From contig JAFQRL010000044.1 of assembly GCA_017410065.1 (NCBI GenBank), forward strand, positions 1 through 41,903: a stretch of 41,903 nucleotides of DNA, read 5' to 3'. Of the stretch, positions 31,658-39,526 are shown in pieces. Numbering within the stretch: position 1 is the stretch's first letter; each line of letters starts with the position of its first letter. A program made the position numbers and the translations under genes. This DNA is from Clostridia bacterium. GTDB lineage: Bacteria > Bacillota > Clostridia > Oscillospirales > CAG-272. The notes below the pieces were generated by a model. That model was given only the letters and a program-made list of their open reading frames with translations, had not been told where the DNA came from and did no database searches.

Positions 31658-32002
31658 TTATTGCTCTTTTCTTCTCATTTTGACGACCTTGCAGGGCTTG
31701 CCGACCTTTTCGCAATAGCTGATAACGAAGCTTGTGCCTCGGGAGGTGCCGTCCCAGAAGGCGATAACGCCGTCTGCGTAGTTGACGATCTCGCGGTTGC
31801 GGACGATGGGTGCGCCTCTGCCGTAGGTTTCGTAGTCGGGAAGAAATTCGGTGAGGGTGAGACCGTGCTCACGGGCGTACTTTGCGGCGAGACGGTCAAC
31901 GCCACGCGCTCCTCCCGACACGATCTCGTCGCACTCCTCGGGCAGGTGTGCCGCGAGGTTTATATTGTCTATTTCTCTTGAACCGATAACGGCTATCTTC
32001 AT
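31658..32002 (-). CDS. SLOG-domain protein (YspA/DUF2493-like)
   Basis: A compact 114-residue Rossmann-like protein: KIAVIGSREI at the start, EIVSGGARGVDRLAAKYA (glycine-rich nucleotide-binding motif), NREIVNYADGVIAFWDGTSRGTSFVISYC. These are signatures of the SLOG superfamily, proposed to bind or process nucleotide-derived ligands; YspA is a related small protein. Its start is one base after the histidine-kinase stop (TAA T ATG), and its ribosome binding site GAGGAGG lies inside the kinase gene's 3' end, so the two are translationally coupled. It is the third gene of a regulator-kinase-SLOG operon, which suggests a signalling link. The exact ligand is unknown. Confidence 0.82.
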   Translation of the reverse strand: MKIAVIGSREIDNINLAAHLPEECDEIVSGGARGVDRLAAKYAREHGLTLTEFLPDYETYGRGAPIVRNREIVNYADGVIAFWDGTSRGTSFVISYCEKVGKPCKVVKMRRKEQ

Positions 32003-32003
32003 A

Positions 32004-33248
32004 TTATTCCTCCTCGGGAATATCTGCCTTGAGGGCTACTGTGAATTTCGCGCCGCCTATCTCCGCGTCACCGACCGAGACGCGGCCTCCCTCAAGCTTC
32101 ACTATCTGCTTGACGAGGGCAAGTCCCAAGCCGTTGCCCTCGGATTTATGAGAGCTGTCCGACTGATAGAAGCGGTCGAATATATGCTTTTTTGCTTCGT
32201 CGGAAACGCCCGCTCCCTCGTCGGAGACCGAGAAGATTATCTTATTTTCAACCCTACTTAGGGTGATGATGATCCTTCCGCCTCGCGGACCGAATTTAAT
32301 GGCGTTGCCGATAAGATTTGACCAAACGTGGAAAAGGAGCGATTCGTTGCCGAAGTAGGTGACCTCCTCAAGCTCAACGTCAAGCTCGCAGTCCTTTTCA
32401 GTCCAGCCCTTTTCGTGAGAGAGAAGTGCCTGGCGTATCTGCTCGTCAAGGCGGTACTCCACCTTTTTATCGGGGATCGACTGATTATCCACCTTGGAAA
32501 GAAGAAGTATATTTCCAACCAGGGCGGAAAGCCTTCTTGTGTTGAAAAGTATTTTTTCGATATACTCCGCTTGCTCGGGTGTTGTGCCCTCGCTTCCGTC
32601 AAGCAGGGTGGCGTAGCCCTCGATGGCGGTGATGGGAGTTTTGAATTCGTGGGAAACGTTGGAGACGAAATCGGTTTGAAGGATCTCGGTTGCGCTCAGC
32701 TCCTCCACCATTTTATTGAAATTGGAATTGATGCGGCGCATCTCGGAGAAGCCCTTGTCGTCCTTAAGCCTTACGGAGAAGTCTCCGTCCGCAACTCTGT
32801 TAACGGCTCTGCCGAGAGTGAATATGGGGGCAGAGAAGAAGCGGATGAGGAATATGGTGGTTGCAACGCCGACCACCGAGCAAACGATACCCAGCCACAG
32901 CATATCGGGAACGAAGCCCTCGGTGTCAACCGTTTTACGCACCATATTAAGAATACCCGAGGAGCTACCGTAGATAACGAGGATCTCCACGAGAATTATT
33001 ATCGCGAAGAACAGGTTCATACTGAGAGGGTGACGGCGGCGACGCTTTTTCGCCCTTGTCCCTCCGCCCTCGCGGCTCTCGATGGGCTTGAGATTTATCA
33101 GCTTGCGGTCGCTTGCCGCGCGGCGACGGCGATCGCTTACGTGCCTTACTTCCTTCTTCCCCGAGGAGGACTCGTTTTTTTCGGTGGCTTCGGTGCCTTG
33201 CTTTGCTTCGACAGATGCGGCGGTGGCTTGATCTTTATTTTCGATCAT
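32004..33248 (-). CDS. Sensor histidine kinase
   Basis: The 414-residue kinase has membrane segments at about 77-98 and 116-138 with an outer loop of only about 18 residues, then HAMP (139-190), HisKA with His200 in SNVSHEFKTP, and HATPase (NLIGNAIKFGPRGG, DEGAGVSDE, GNGLGLALVK). The short loop suggests it senses the membrane or a partner protein. About 75 cytosolic residues before the first membrane segment, rich in Glu then Arg/Lys, are unusual for this class. It overlaps the response-regulator stop by 4 bp (ATGA) and precedes the SLOG gene by one base. Confidence 0.92.
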   Translation of the reverse strand: MIENKDQATAASVEAKQGTEATEKNESSSGKKEVRHVSDRRRRAASDRKLINLKPIESREGGGTRAKKRRRRHPLSMNLFFAIIILVEILVIYGSSSGILNMVRKTVDTEGFVPDMLWLGIVCSVVGVATTIFLIRFFSAPIFTLGRAVNRVADGDFSVRLKDDKGFSEMRRINSNFNKMVEELSATEILQTDFVSNVSHEFKTPITAIEGYATLLDGSEGTTPEQAEYIEKILFNTRRLSALVGNILLLSKVDNQSIPDKKVEYRLDEQIRQALLSHEKGWTEKDCELDVELEEVTYFGNESLLFHVWSNLIGNAIKFGPRGGRIIITLSRVENKIIFSVSDEGAGVSDEAKKHIFDRFYQSDSSHKSEGNGLGLALVKQIVKLEGGRVSVGDAEIGGAKFTVALKADIPEEE

Positions 33249-33916
33249 ATCTTCACCACCTTATAGCCAACGCCGCGAATGGTGACTATCTTGAAATCCT
33301 TGCTTTCTCTGAAGCGTTCGCGGAGTCTGCCAACGTGGACGTCGACGGTGTGGGTGTCGCTTTCGGTCTCGTAGCCCCATATCTCGTCCATCAGCTGCTG
33401 ACGGGTGAATATCTTCCCAGGGTATGCCGCCATTTTGTATAGTATCATAAATTCCTTCTGGGGGAGCACCTGTGTGCCCTCGTCGGAGATAACGGTGAGG
33501 GAATCGCACTCCATTATTGTGCCGCCGATGACCTGCCTGCGATCGTTGATCATCTGCGCTCGGCGAAGCAGAGCTCCGACCCTTAAGACCATCTCGTTTA
33601 TATTGATGGGCTTGACCATATAATCGTCGCTTCCCGATAGGAAGCCGCGGCGCATATCGTCGAAGGAGTCCCTTGCGGTTATCATAAGGAAGGGGGTGGT
33701 GTCGCCCGAATCGCGAAGCTGCTCGGCAAGCTGGAAGCCGTCAAGCTCGGGCATCATTATATCCGAAATTATAAGATCAAAATAATCGGCACTCGCCGCC
33801 TCAAGAGCCTCTCTGCCGTTTGATACTCCCTTCACGGAATATCCGTTGCGCGAGAGCACGTGAGTGAAAAGCTGGCGAAGCTCCTTGTCGTCCTCTGCTA
33901 TCAAAATTTTAAACAT
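33245..33916 (-). CDS. OmpR/PhoB family response regulator
   Basis: A 223-residue regulator with a receiver domain (acidic Asp9/Asp10, phospho-acceptor Asp52 in IISDIMMPELDG, Thr/Lys switch in MITARD and YMVKPI) and a C-terminal winged helix (LPQKEFMILYKMAAYPGKIFTRQQLMDEIWG, TVDVHVGRLRERF, IRGVGYKV). The overall sequence recalls HssR/SrrA-type regulators, but the signal is unknown. GAGGTGAG precedes ATG 33916. It is first in the operon with the kinase and SLOG gene. No clear operator was found in the 77-bp gap to truB. Confidence 0.92.
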   Translation of the reverse strand: MFKILIAEDDKELRQLFTHVLSRNGYSVKGVSNGREALEAASADYFDLIISDIMMPELDGFQLAEQLRDSGDTTPFLMITARDSFDDMRRGFLSGSDDYMVKPININEMVLRVGALLRRAQMINDRRQVIGGTIMECDSLTVISDEGTQVLPQKEFMILYKMAAYPGKIFTRQQLMDEIWGYETESDTHTVDVHVGRLRERFRESKDFKIVTIRGVGYKVVKI

Positions 33917-33993
33917 ACTTACTCACCTCGTTATATTAAGGATGGTTGATTTTTAGCGGAAAATGTAAATAATTATAGTCAAAAACCGCGGTT

Positions 33994-34887
33994 TTATCTT
34001 AATTCAAACTGCCTTATTGGCTTTATGGCAAGTCCGTTTTCGTATTCTCTCACCTCGCCGAGAGCGAAAAATCCGAGCTCATCGTGTAGCCTTATAAGCT
34101 CGCCGCACTCTGCTGTCTCGCCGATCTTCTTAAGGTATATCTCAAGCCCCGAATGGGCAAGTCGGGCGAAGAAACCCCCGAGCTTCACAGCTCTTTCGGA
34201 TCTGAAAATATGCTCTATGGGGAAAACGGCTTCGGCGCGCTCCTCGGGGGTCATTTCCTCAAGCTCCTCTATGGTGTGGGAGTCGGCAAGGGTGAAGCCC
34301 GAGGCGGTGGTTCTTTGGAGAGAGCTCATTGCTCCGCCGCAGCCGAGGACTGCGCCTATATCGGCGCAAAGAGTTCTTATATAAGTGCCCTTTGAGCAAT
34401 GAACGTTCATTGAGTATTCTCTATCCGAAAGCCGCTTCGCTTCTATATCGAAGATCTCAACTCTGCGTGCCTCCCGTTCAACGGTGACACCCTCTCTTGC
34501 AAGGTCGCAAAGCTTCTTGCCGCCGATCTTCAGGGCGGAATACATCGGGGGTGTTTGCATATATTCGCCAACAAAGGAGCGGATAGCACGAAGCACCGCC
34601 TCCTCATCGGGGATATCGTTTGACTCTGTGAGGGTGATGCCGCTTGTGTCCTCTGTGTCTGTGGTGATGCCGAGGCGGAGGGTCGCCGCGTAGTGCTTAT
34701 CTGCGGTGAGCATAAATTCGCTCGCCTTAACGCCTCTGCCGATAAGGATGGGGAGAACGCCTGTTGCCATAGGATCGAGAGTGCCTGTGTGCCCCGCCTT
34801 CTGAACTCCGAGGAGTCTTTTCACGCGGTTGACCGCCGCCTGCGAGGTAAGTCCGTCGCCCTTATTCAGAATTATCACTCCGTCCAT
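33994..34887 (-). CDS. truB: tRNA pseudouridine-55 synthase
   Basis: TruB makes pseudouridine at position 55 in the T-arm of nearly all tRNAs. The 297-residue protein has LNKGDGLTS, the catalytic GHTGTLDPMATG with Asp38, KHYAATLRLGITTDTED and CSKGTYIRTLCADIG, all standard motifs, followed by a C-terminal PUA-like region (KLGGFFARLAHSGLEIYLKK). AAAGGAG precedes ATG 34887. It has its own perfect promoter. The usual neighbours rbfA and ribF are absent here. The regulator operon follows on the same strand after 77 bp. Confidence 0.95.
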   Translation of the reverse strand: MDGVIILNKGDGLTSQAAVNRVKRLLGVQKAGHTGTLDPMATGVLPILIGRGVKASEFMLTADKHYAATLRLGITTDTEDTSGITLTESNDIPDEEAVLRAIRSFVGEYMQTPPMYSALKIGGKKLCDLAREGVTVEREARRVEIFDIEAKRLSDREYSMNVHCSKGTYIRTLCADIGAVLGCGGAMSSLQRTTASGFTLADSHTIEELEEMTPEERAEAVFPIEHIFRSERAVKLGGFFARLAHSGLEIYLKKIGETAECGELIRLHDELGFFALGEVREYENGLAIKPIRQFELR

Positions 34888-34948
34888 AAGCTTCTCCTTT
34901 AATATTATTTATTTGCCCGAAAATTATTCCGAAAGTCCTGCGCCACCA

Positions 34949-34977
34949 ATTATAGCAAATATTTGACATATTGTCAA
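34949..34977 (-). promoter_or_regulatory. Consensus promoter of truB
   Basis: On the minus strand TTGACA (34977-34972), a 17-bp spacer and TATAAT (34954-34949). The -35 lies in a 15-nt palindrome TTGACATATTGTCAA (34963-34977) that could be an operator. Confidence 0.85.
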
Positions 34978-35057
34978 GTTTGGTCGGTAAGTTATGATCA
35001 ATTTTTGTAAAATAGGTAAAACTTCCGAATAATGTAACCGCAAAAAAATAAAAAGCC

Positions 35058-35086
35058 TTGAAAAAGCAGAGCTTTTGTGGTACAAT
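35058..35086 (+). promoter_or_regulatory. Promoter of the ACT-domain gene
   Basis: TTGAAA (35058-35063), a 17-bp spacer and TACAAT (35081-35086). It overlaps a longer open frame from 35075, so the true start is 35138. Confidence 0.78.
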
Positions 35087-35137
35087 TATCTCGTTGAAAA
35101 AATTGCTATGCCGCATCTAGGGCAGAAAGGAAAAGTT

Positions 35138-35407
35138 ATGAAGGCAGTTGTTACCGTAACGGGTAAGGATAAGGTTGGCATCATTGCTATGGCGAGTGCC
35201 GAGTGCTCAAAGCACGGCGTGAACATCGTGGACATCAGCCAGACCGTTATGAAGGAATACTTCGCAATGATAATGCTCGTTGAGCTTGACGGAATGAAGG
35301 GCGCGTTTGCCGAGTTCGCCGATGCTATGCGTCGGGCGGGAAGTGATGTTGGGGTGGATATTAGGGTGATGCATGAGGATATATTCAACTCAATGCATAT
35401 AATTTAA
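35138..35407 (+). CDS. ACT domain-containing protein (UPF0237 type)
   Basis: An 89-residue single ACT domain: VVTVTGKDKVGIIAMASAECSKHGVNIVDISQTVMKEYFAMIMLVEL. ACT domains bind small ligands, often amino acids, at dimer interfaces; this GcvR-like type stands alone without an enzyme part. It is found next to PFL/UPF0210 genes in many Firmicutes and archaea, as here (215 bp downstream), so the two probably work together. AAAGGA lies upstream of ATG 35138. No membrane segment. Confidence 0.9.
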   Translation: MKAVVTVTGKDKVGIIAMASAECSKHGVNIVDISQTVMKEYFAMIMLVELDGMKGAFAEFADAMRRAGSDVGVDIRVMHEDIFNSMHII

Positions 35408-35464
35408 CCGTTTTCTCTTGCGCCTTCGGGCGAGACCGACTTCGTCTATCGCCGAATTTCCCGT

Positions 35465-35560
35465 CTTGCTGTATGTATATACAGCGGCGCAGTAAATTAC
35501 GACGATTCTCGCTCCAAAATCACAAGGAAAACTATTTTGATGATTTTTTGAATAGGATTT
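35465..35560. repeat. Second copy of the dispersed motif seen at 16702
   Basis: A CTGTAT/ATACAG hairpin (35469-35484) is followed by a 30-nt motif (35486-35515) that matches 16702-16731 with one mismatch. Weaker similarity continues for about 30 nt (ACAAGGAAAACTATTTT against ACAGGGAAAATATTTTT). On the minus strand the motif reads GARIVVIYCA, which may be only incidental. Confidence 0.65.
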
Positions 35561-35621
35561 TTGAAGAGATTATTTTAGTGTTTAATTGTATGATAAATGA
35601 TAAGGAATTGATTAAAGCGTT

Positions 35622-36980
35622 ATGTTGAACACATCGGATATTTTAGAGACTATAAGAATGATACGTGACGAGAACCTTGATATAAGGACGGTCACGATGG
35701 GTATTTCGCTTTTTGACTGCATTTCGGATGATCCCGAGAGGCTGGCGGAGAAGATATACGACAAGGTGACGAGGTCGGCGGGCAGACTTGTGGAGGTCTG
35801 CTGTGAGCTTGAGCAGACCTACGGCATACCGATCGTAAACAAGAGGATCTCCGTGACGCCGCTTTCGTATATCGGCGCGGGTCTCTCTCCCGAGGGATTT
35901 GTGAAGCTGGCGAAGGTGCTGGAGCGCGCGGCGCAGGAGCTTGGCGTAAACTTCATCGGCGGTTATTCGGCGCACGTGCAAAAGGGTGCTATCAAGGGTG
36001 CGGAGGCTCTTATAGAGTCTATTCCCGAGGCACTCACCGAGACCACGAGGATATGCTCGTCCATCAACGTTGCCACGACGAAGGCGGGCATTAATATGGA
36101 TGCTGTGGCGAAGATGGGCGAGATAATTAAGAAAACCGCTTATCTCACCAGAGACAACGATTCCATCGGATGCGCAAAGCTTGTTGTTTTTGCGAACATA
36201 CCCGAGGACAACCCCTTTATGGCGGGTGCGGTTCACGGTATGGGCGAGCCCGACACGGTTATCAACGTTGGCGTCAGCGGACCCGGCGTTGTGGCGGTTG
36301 CGGTGAAGGAGGCGGGCGACTGCGACTTCTCGGCTCTTGCGGAGACTGTTAAGCGCATTGCCTTTAAGATAACCAGAGTCGGTCAGCTTATTGCATCCGA
36401 GGCGGCAAGGAGACTTGGCGCACCCTACGGTATCGTTGACCTTTCTCTTGCTCCCACTCCCGCGGCGGGCGACTCTGTTGCTGAAATACTTGAAAATATG
36501 GGACTTTCCCGTTGCGGCACTCACGGCACGACGGCGGCTCTCGCGCTTCTTAACGATGCGGTGAAGAAGGGCGGCGTTATGGCGTCCAACCACGTTGGCG
36601 GTCTTTCGGGTGCATTCATTCCCGTATCCGAGGACAGGGGAATGATCGAGGCGGCAAAGCTCGGCACACTCACCCTTGATAAGCTTGAGGCTATGACGGC
36701 GGTATGCTCCGTGGGACTTGATATGATCGCTATTCCCGGAGACACCTCCGCGGCAACCATCTCGGGCATTATTGCCGACGAGATATCCATCGGCGTTGTG
36801 AACAACAAGACCACCGCCGTGAGAGTTATTCCCGTTTGGGGCAAGGGCGTTGGCGACTCTGCAGAGTTCGGCGGACTTCTAGGATATGCTCCCATTATGC
36901 CCGTGAAGGGTGAATCCTGCGAGAGATTTATCGCTCGCGGCGGCAGGATCCCCGCGCCAATTCATTCCTTGAAGAATTAA
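35622..36980 (+). CDS. PFL family protein (UPF0210/DUF711)
   Basis: The 452-residue protein shows the UPF0210 pattern: [100 protein letters not shown]. It is structurally related to pyruvate formate-lyase-like barrels, but no reaction has been proven to my knowledge. Its repeated association with a lone ACT-domain gene suggests metabolite-controlled activity. ATG 35622 has only a distant AAGGA, but residues 1-20 match the family, so this start is kept. A terminator follows directly. Confidence 0.9.
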   Translation: MLNTSDILETIRMIRDENLDIRTVTMGISLFDCISDDPERLAEKIYDKVTRSAGRLVEVCCELEQTYGIPIVNKRISVTPLSYIGAGLSPEGFVKLAKVLERAAQELGVNFIGGYSAHVQKGAIKGAEALIESIPEALTETTRICSSINVATTKAGINMDAVAKMGEIIKKTAYLTRDNDSIGCAKLVVFANIPEDNPFMAGAVHGMGEPDTVINVGVSGPGVVAVAVKEAGDCDFSALAETVKRIAFKITRVGQLIASEAARRLGAPYGIVDLSLAPTPAAGDSVAEILENMGLSRCGTHGTTAALALLNDAVKKGGVMASNHVGGLSGAFIPVSEDRGMIEAAKLGTLTLDKLEAMTAVCSVGLDMIAIPGDTSAATISGIIADEISIGVVNNKTTAVRVIPVWGKGVGDSAEFGGLLGYAPIMPVKGESCERFIARGGRIPAPIHSLKN

Positions 36981-36994
36981 TAGAGAAAAATAAA

Positions 36995-37042
36995 AAAAGC
37001 CTTGGTCGAATTCGGGAGTCTCCGATATCAGCCGAGGCTTTT
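36995..37042. terminator. Bidirectional terminator after the PFL gene
   Basis: AAAAGCCTTGG (36995-37005) pairs with CCGAGGCTTTT (37032-37042) with one wobble. It lies between convergent genes. Confidence 0.82.
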
Positions 37043-37058
37043 AAATTATTTAACTGTT

Positions 37059-37301
37059 TTATTCCAGCTCAAGTGCATCCGAGGTGAAAAGCTCATCGTC
37101 TAAAAATTCAATAAGCGTCATATCAAAGCCCTTGGCGAGCATAATTACGGTGCTGAGGGTAACGGTTTTGTTTCTGCCATTCATTATGCACTGCATACTG
37201 CCGTGCTGTATTCCCGAGTTCTGTTCGAGGCGGTATTGTGATATATTCTTTTCAGCAAGAAGCCGAGACACACGTTTCGCAACGGCGTTGTTGACTGTCA
37301 T
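37059..37301 (-). CDS. Small XRE-type helix-turn-helix regulator
   Basis: An 80-residue protein that is almost entirely a lambda-repressor-like domain: VAKRVSRLLAEKNISQYRLEQNSGIQHGSMQCIMNGRNKTVTLSTVIMLAKGFDMTLIEFLDD. GAGGAGGT precedes ATG 37301. The upstream region holds a perfect 14-bp palindrome GAAGGTATACCTTC (37381-37394) and related GTAGGTATAACTTCC (37433-37447), likely operators over its own and the divergent promoter. A broken copy of this gene lies at 40531-40599, on the far side of the four unknown genes. Confidence 0.85.
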   Translation of the reverse strand: MTVNNAVAKRVSRLLAEKNISQYRLEQNSGIQHGSMQCIMNGRNKTVTLSTVIMLAKGFDMTLIEFLDDELFTSDALELE

Positions 37302-37380
37302 AGCGATTACCTCCTCACATAATTTTGCTCGGTAGTTTTACCTACATATCTATTTTATCAGCAATTTAGAAAAATTATAA

Positions 37381-37394
37381 GAAGGTATACCTTC
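37381..37394. promoter_or_regulatory. Palindromic operator candidate
   Basis: GAAGGTATACCTTC is a perfect 14-bp palindrome 80 bp upstream of the XRE gene. A diverged copy (GTAGGTATAACTTCC) begins at 37433, directly after the divergent -10 box. Confidence 0.6.
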
Positions 37395-37403
37395 ATATTT
37401 TTC

Positions 37404-37432
37404 TTGATTTTTAAGCCTTTTTGTGTTATTAT
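37404..37432 (+). promoter_or_regulatory. Divergent promoter next to the XRE operator
   Basis: TTGATT (37404-37409), a 17-bp spacer and TATTAT (37427-37432). It is followed by the GTAGGTATAACTTCC half-operator, so the XRE protein should repress it. Confidence 0.55.
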
Positions 37433-37462
37433 GTAGGTATAACTTCCTAACGAGGTAATATT

Positions 37463-37504
37463 ATGATAATGAAGGCTTTGACAGAAAAAACAAAAAGGTA
37501 TTGA
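37463..37504 (+). CDS. 13-codon open frame, leader peptide or gene remnant
   Basis: ATG 37463 follows GAGGTAATATT and encodes MIMKALTEKTKRY before TGA at 37502-37504. It is the only coding sequence directly behind the XRE-controlled promoter, and its stop overlaps the next -35 box. It may be the surviving start of a lost partner gene. Translation is unproven. Confidence 0.3.
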   Translation: MIMKALTEKTKRY

Positions 37505-37529
37505 CTTTTTTACTTTTTTGTGGTAGAAT
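37501..37529 (+). promoter_or_regulatory. Promoter of the unknown-gene cluster
   Basis: TTGACT (37501-37506), a 17-bp spacer and TAGAAT (37524-37529). Confidence 0.72.
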
Positions 37530-37535
37530 GTGTAT

Positions 37536-37640
37536 CACAATGTAAGAGTCGGCGAAAATGTCGCCGATACTTAATAAAAACTCTTAAAATGTAAGAGAGC
37601 AAGATCTGCTTTAATGAAGCAGGTCCGGCTCTCTTTTTTG
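37536..37640 (+). ncRNA. Terminated leader or small RNA before the unknown-gene cluster
   Basis: A transcript from the 37501 promoter would start at about 37536. It forms a hairpin around TCGGCG/CGCCGA (about 37544-37572), then an intrinsic terminator: AAGAGAGC (37593-37600) with GCTCTCTT (37628-37635), inner CTGCTT/AAGCAG, and a T-run. TGTAAGAG occurs at 37541 and again at 37590 in front of the terminator, so alternative pairing is possible. It is either an attenuator for the gene at 37676 or a stand-alone RNA of about 100 nt. Confidence 0.5.
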
Positions 37641-37675
37641 TTTTTTAGAAAAAGAAAAAAGAAAGGAGTTGTTTT

Positions 37676-38167
37676 ATGAACAACGAAGGGCTTATTAAGG
37701 CAAAAGAAATTTATTGCAGATTGGAGGAAAAATGTATAAGAGAGGAGCTGGGGCAGCTTAATGATGGAGAAAATATTGCGATCTCCGTTTATAACTCAAT
37801 AGGGTTTATTCCTTCTGAAAGAGATGCACGAGCGGAGGCTTACAGGACACTTTGTCTTGCGATGAAAGGATCTACGTTCCTTTATCCCGTTGACGGCAGA
37901 AACGATCCCCTGTGCGAATTTGAGGATAGCGGCAGAGTTAAATATTTGCCTGTGTTTTCAACACAAAGCGAGGCTGGGCTCGGTGATTGCGCAAAGGCGG
38001 CGTTGAACGTAATATCATTTGATGGGTTGTGTTATCTTATGAGAAAATACGGTATTACTAAAATCCTGATAGACGGTGATGGATATGAGCCAATCAGGCT
38101 TTACCAAAGCACAGCGGAGGGCATTGCCGCGGGCAATTATGAATATCAATTTATTTTAGGCTCGTGA
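37676..38167 (+). CDS. Uncharacterised protein, possibly SseB-like
   Basis: A 163-residue soluble protein preceded by AAAGGAG. The middle (STFLYPVDGR, VKYLPVFSTQSEAGLGD, NVISFDGLCYLMRKYGITKILIDGDG) resembles the SseB N-terminal domain, in which a short strand pattern with 'LPVFTS' is followed by a helix and 'ivINP'. That likeness is from memory and weak. SseB-fold proteins occur in secretion and polymorphic-toxin contexts. It is the first of four plus-strand genes behind a terminated leader. Function is unknown. Confidence 0.6.
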   Translation: MNNEGLIKAKEIYCRLEEKCIREELGQLNDGENIAISVYNSIGFIPSERDARAEAYRTLCLAMKGSTFLYPVDGRNDPLCEFEDSGRVKYLPVFSTQSEAGLGDCAKAALNVISFDGLCYLMRKYGITKILIDGDGYEPIRLYQSTAEGIAAGNYEYQFILGS

Positions 38168-38225
38168 TCTTAAGAAATGATTATTGTAAATCAAATGTAT
38201 AAATTCAATTAAAGGAGATATAAAA

Positions 38226-38909
38226 ATGAAAAAGCATATTGAAATTAACACCCTATTCGTAACAAAAGATGGTTATTCTATCCCCAAAAACAGATTATCT
38301 ATTGCCCAAAAATGCGGCACCGTTCGCGTTTGCAAAGAGAACGAGCTCATAGAGGCTGTTAAAGATTTTATCGGAGGAGAATTAGTCGTTATTATCGTTG
38401 GAGCTTGCGACGACGAGCTTTTATTGAATGTGCTTCACAAGCTGCGTGCTGATGACGTTTATGCAATGGTTGCCATTACCTCGCAGGGAAGGTCGGCGGG
38501 AGCTTTTGAAAAAATAAAAGCGGCATCGGGGGCAACCTTGCGGATTATGCCCTGCGAGATCAAGTCGCTACTTCTGATGCTTGCTACCTTGAACGCAACG
38601 GCGAAATTTGAAAAGGATGAGCTTTTAAGGATGCTCGGCTTTGGCGAGGCTTTGTATTTCGCCTCTGCAAAAGGAAATGATGTTCGTGCGATAAGACGCG
38701 AGGTGTCACGTACTCTTATGCTTCGTTATCCTGCGTTTTCCGACCGTAGCTGCGAGCTTGTCGGTATGCTCGCTCCGAGCGGTACTGGAGCTGATGTGTT
38801 TGACGGTTGCTTTACTTCTTTTCAAAACTGCAACTCAAACGTTGGTCGCCTGACGTACGGTGGGGTCTCCGGCATCGACGAGGTGGAACTTTTCGTTTTG
38901 TGCCGCTGA
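38226..38909 (+). CDS. Uncharacterised protein of 227 residues
   Basis: GGAG lies upstream of ATG 38226. The first 120 residues alternate strands and helices (ELVVIIVGACDDELLLNVLHKL, YAMVAITSQGRSAGAFEKIKAASG), like a Rossmann or receiver-type fold. The last 90 residues (RAIRREVSRTLMLRYPAF, GADVFDGCFTSFQNCNSNVGRLTYGG, VELFVLCR) faintly recall the C-terminal domain of FtsZ-like proteins, but I see no tubulin GTP signature (GGGTGTG), so this is speculation. No membrane segment. It lies 58 bp after the previous gene and 30 bp before the next, so it is probably in the same transcript. Confidence 0.6.
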   Translation: MKKHIEINTLFVTKDGYSIPKNRLSIAQKCGTVRVCKENELIEAVKDFIGGELVVIIVGACDDELLLNVLHKLRADDVYAMVAITSQGRSAGAFEKIKAASGATLRIMPCEIKSLLLMLATLNATAKFEKDELLRMLGFGEALYFASAKGNDVRAIRREVSRTLMLRYPAFSDRSCELVGMLAPSGTGADVFDGCFTSFQNCNSNVGRLTYGGVSGIDEVELFVLCR

Positions 38910-38939
38910 TTGTTTTGATATAATTTTTGAGGATGCCAA

Positions 38940-39461
38940 ATGAGTGGATATCATTTTAAATTTGCCTTTTCCGCTGAGGGAAATTCAGCGAGCTTCGCGT
39001 TTGAATTTTCTACTTCAAACGGCTGTGCATTTGTGAACAAAGAAAATAATTTACAATTAGGGAAAACAAAAAAATACAGCTTAAAATCGGCTGAAATGAC
39101 AATAAAAGATAACATTATTGCTTGGAAAGCCGACAAAGAGTCAAAATTCTGCGATTGTATCGCTTTTAATATTGGAGCAAATATAGGTCTTGAATTTATA
39201 AACGGAGACAGGTTTTGCTATCTGTATCGGGATGGTGGTGTGACGCCTTTAAGAAAGGAACAAATCAAATATTTGGTTTTGAAAAAGGCGGAGGGGATGG
39301 GTGCCGGAGCTATTCAATGCTCGGTGAGGGGAAACGCCCTCGGTATTGATGATGGCGAAAAAATATTCAGCTCCGAGTTATACCCGACCCACCCATTGAA
39401 CGATGATATTGAGGAGATTGGCGAATTGCTTGGCGATGCTGAATTTGAAGTGAGAGATTAG
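38940..39461 (+). CDS. Uncharacterised beta-rich protein of 173 residues
   Basis: GAGGATG lies just before ATG 38940. The sequence has many short strand-like segments (YHFKFAFSAEGNSASFAFEFSTSNG, KKYSLKSAEMTIKDNIIAWKADKES, IGLEFINGDRFCYLYRDGG) and an acidic C-terminal end (NDDIEEIGELLGDAEFEVRD). I recognise no family. The small soluble form and the operon position suggest it could be an adaptor or immunity-like partner of the HEPN-like gene that follows after 65 bp, but nothing in the sequence shows this directly. Confidence 0.55.
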   Translation: MSGYHFKFAFSAEGNSASFAFEFSTSNGCAFVNKENNLQLGKTKKYSLKSAEMTIKDNIIAWKADKESKFCDCIAFNIGANIGLEFINGDRFCYLYRDGGVTPLRKEQIKYLVLKKAEGMGAGAIQCSVRGNALGIDDGEKIFSSELYPTHPLNDDIEEIGELLGDAEFEVRD

Positions 39462-39526
39462 GACTTGATTTGTTGCTTTTTATGTGATATAATTTTGTCA
39501 GTAATTAATGTGAAATAGAGGTTTGT

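Noticed and set aside
35075..35137. Upstream start of the ACT protein
   Set aside because: It overlaps the promoter, and the ACT domain begins exactly at ATG 35138.
35643..36593. 316-codon open frame on the minus strand
   Set aside because: Antisense to the PFL gene; composition is rich in Arg/His as expected of an antisense frame in GC-rich codons.
36995..37042. tRNA-like GGTCGAATTC sequence
   Set aside because: It is the loop of a terminator; no acceptor, D or anticodon arms fit. No tRNA or rRNA gene was seen in the window.
38226..38909. FtsZ/tubulin homologue
   Set aside because: A faint C-terminal likeness only; no tubulin GTP-binding signature, so not called.
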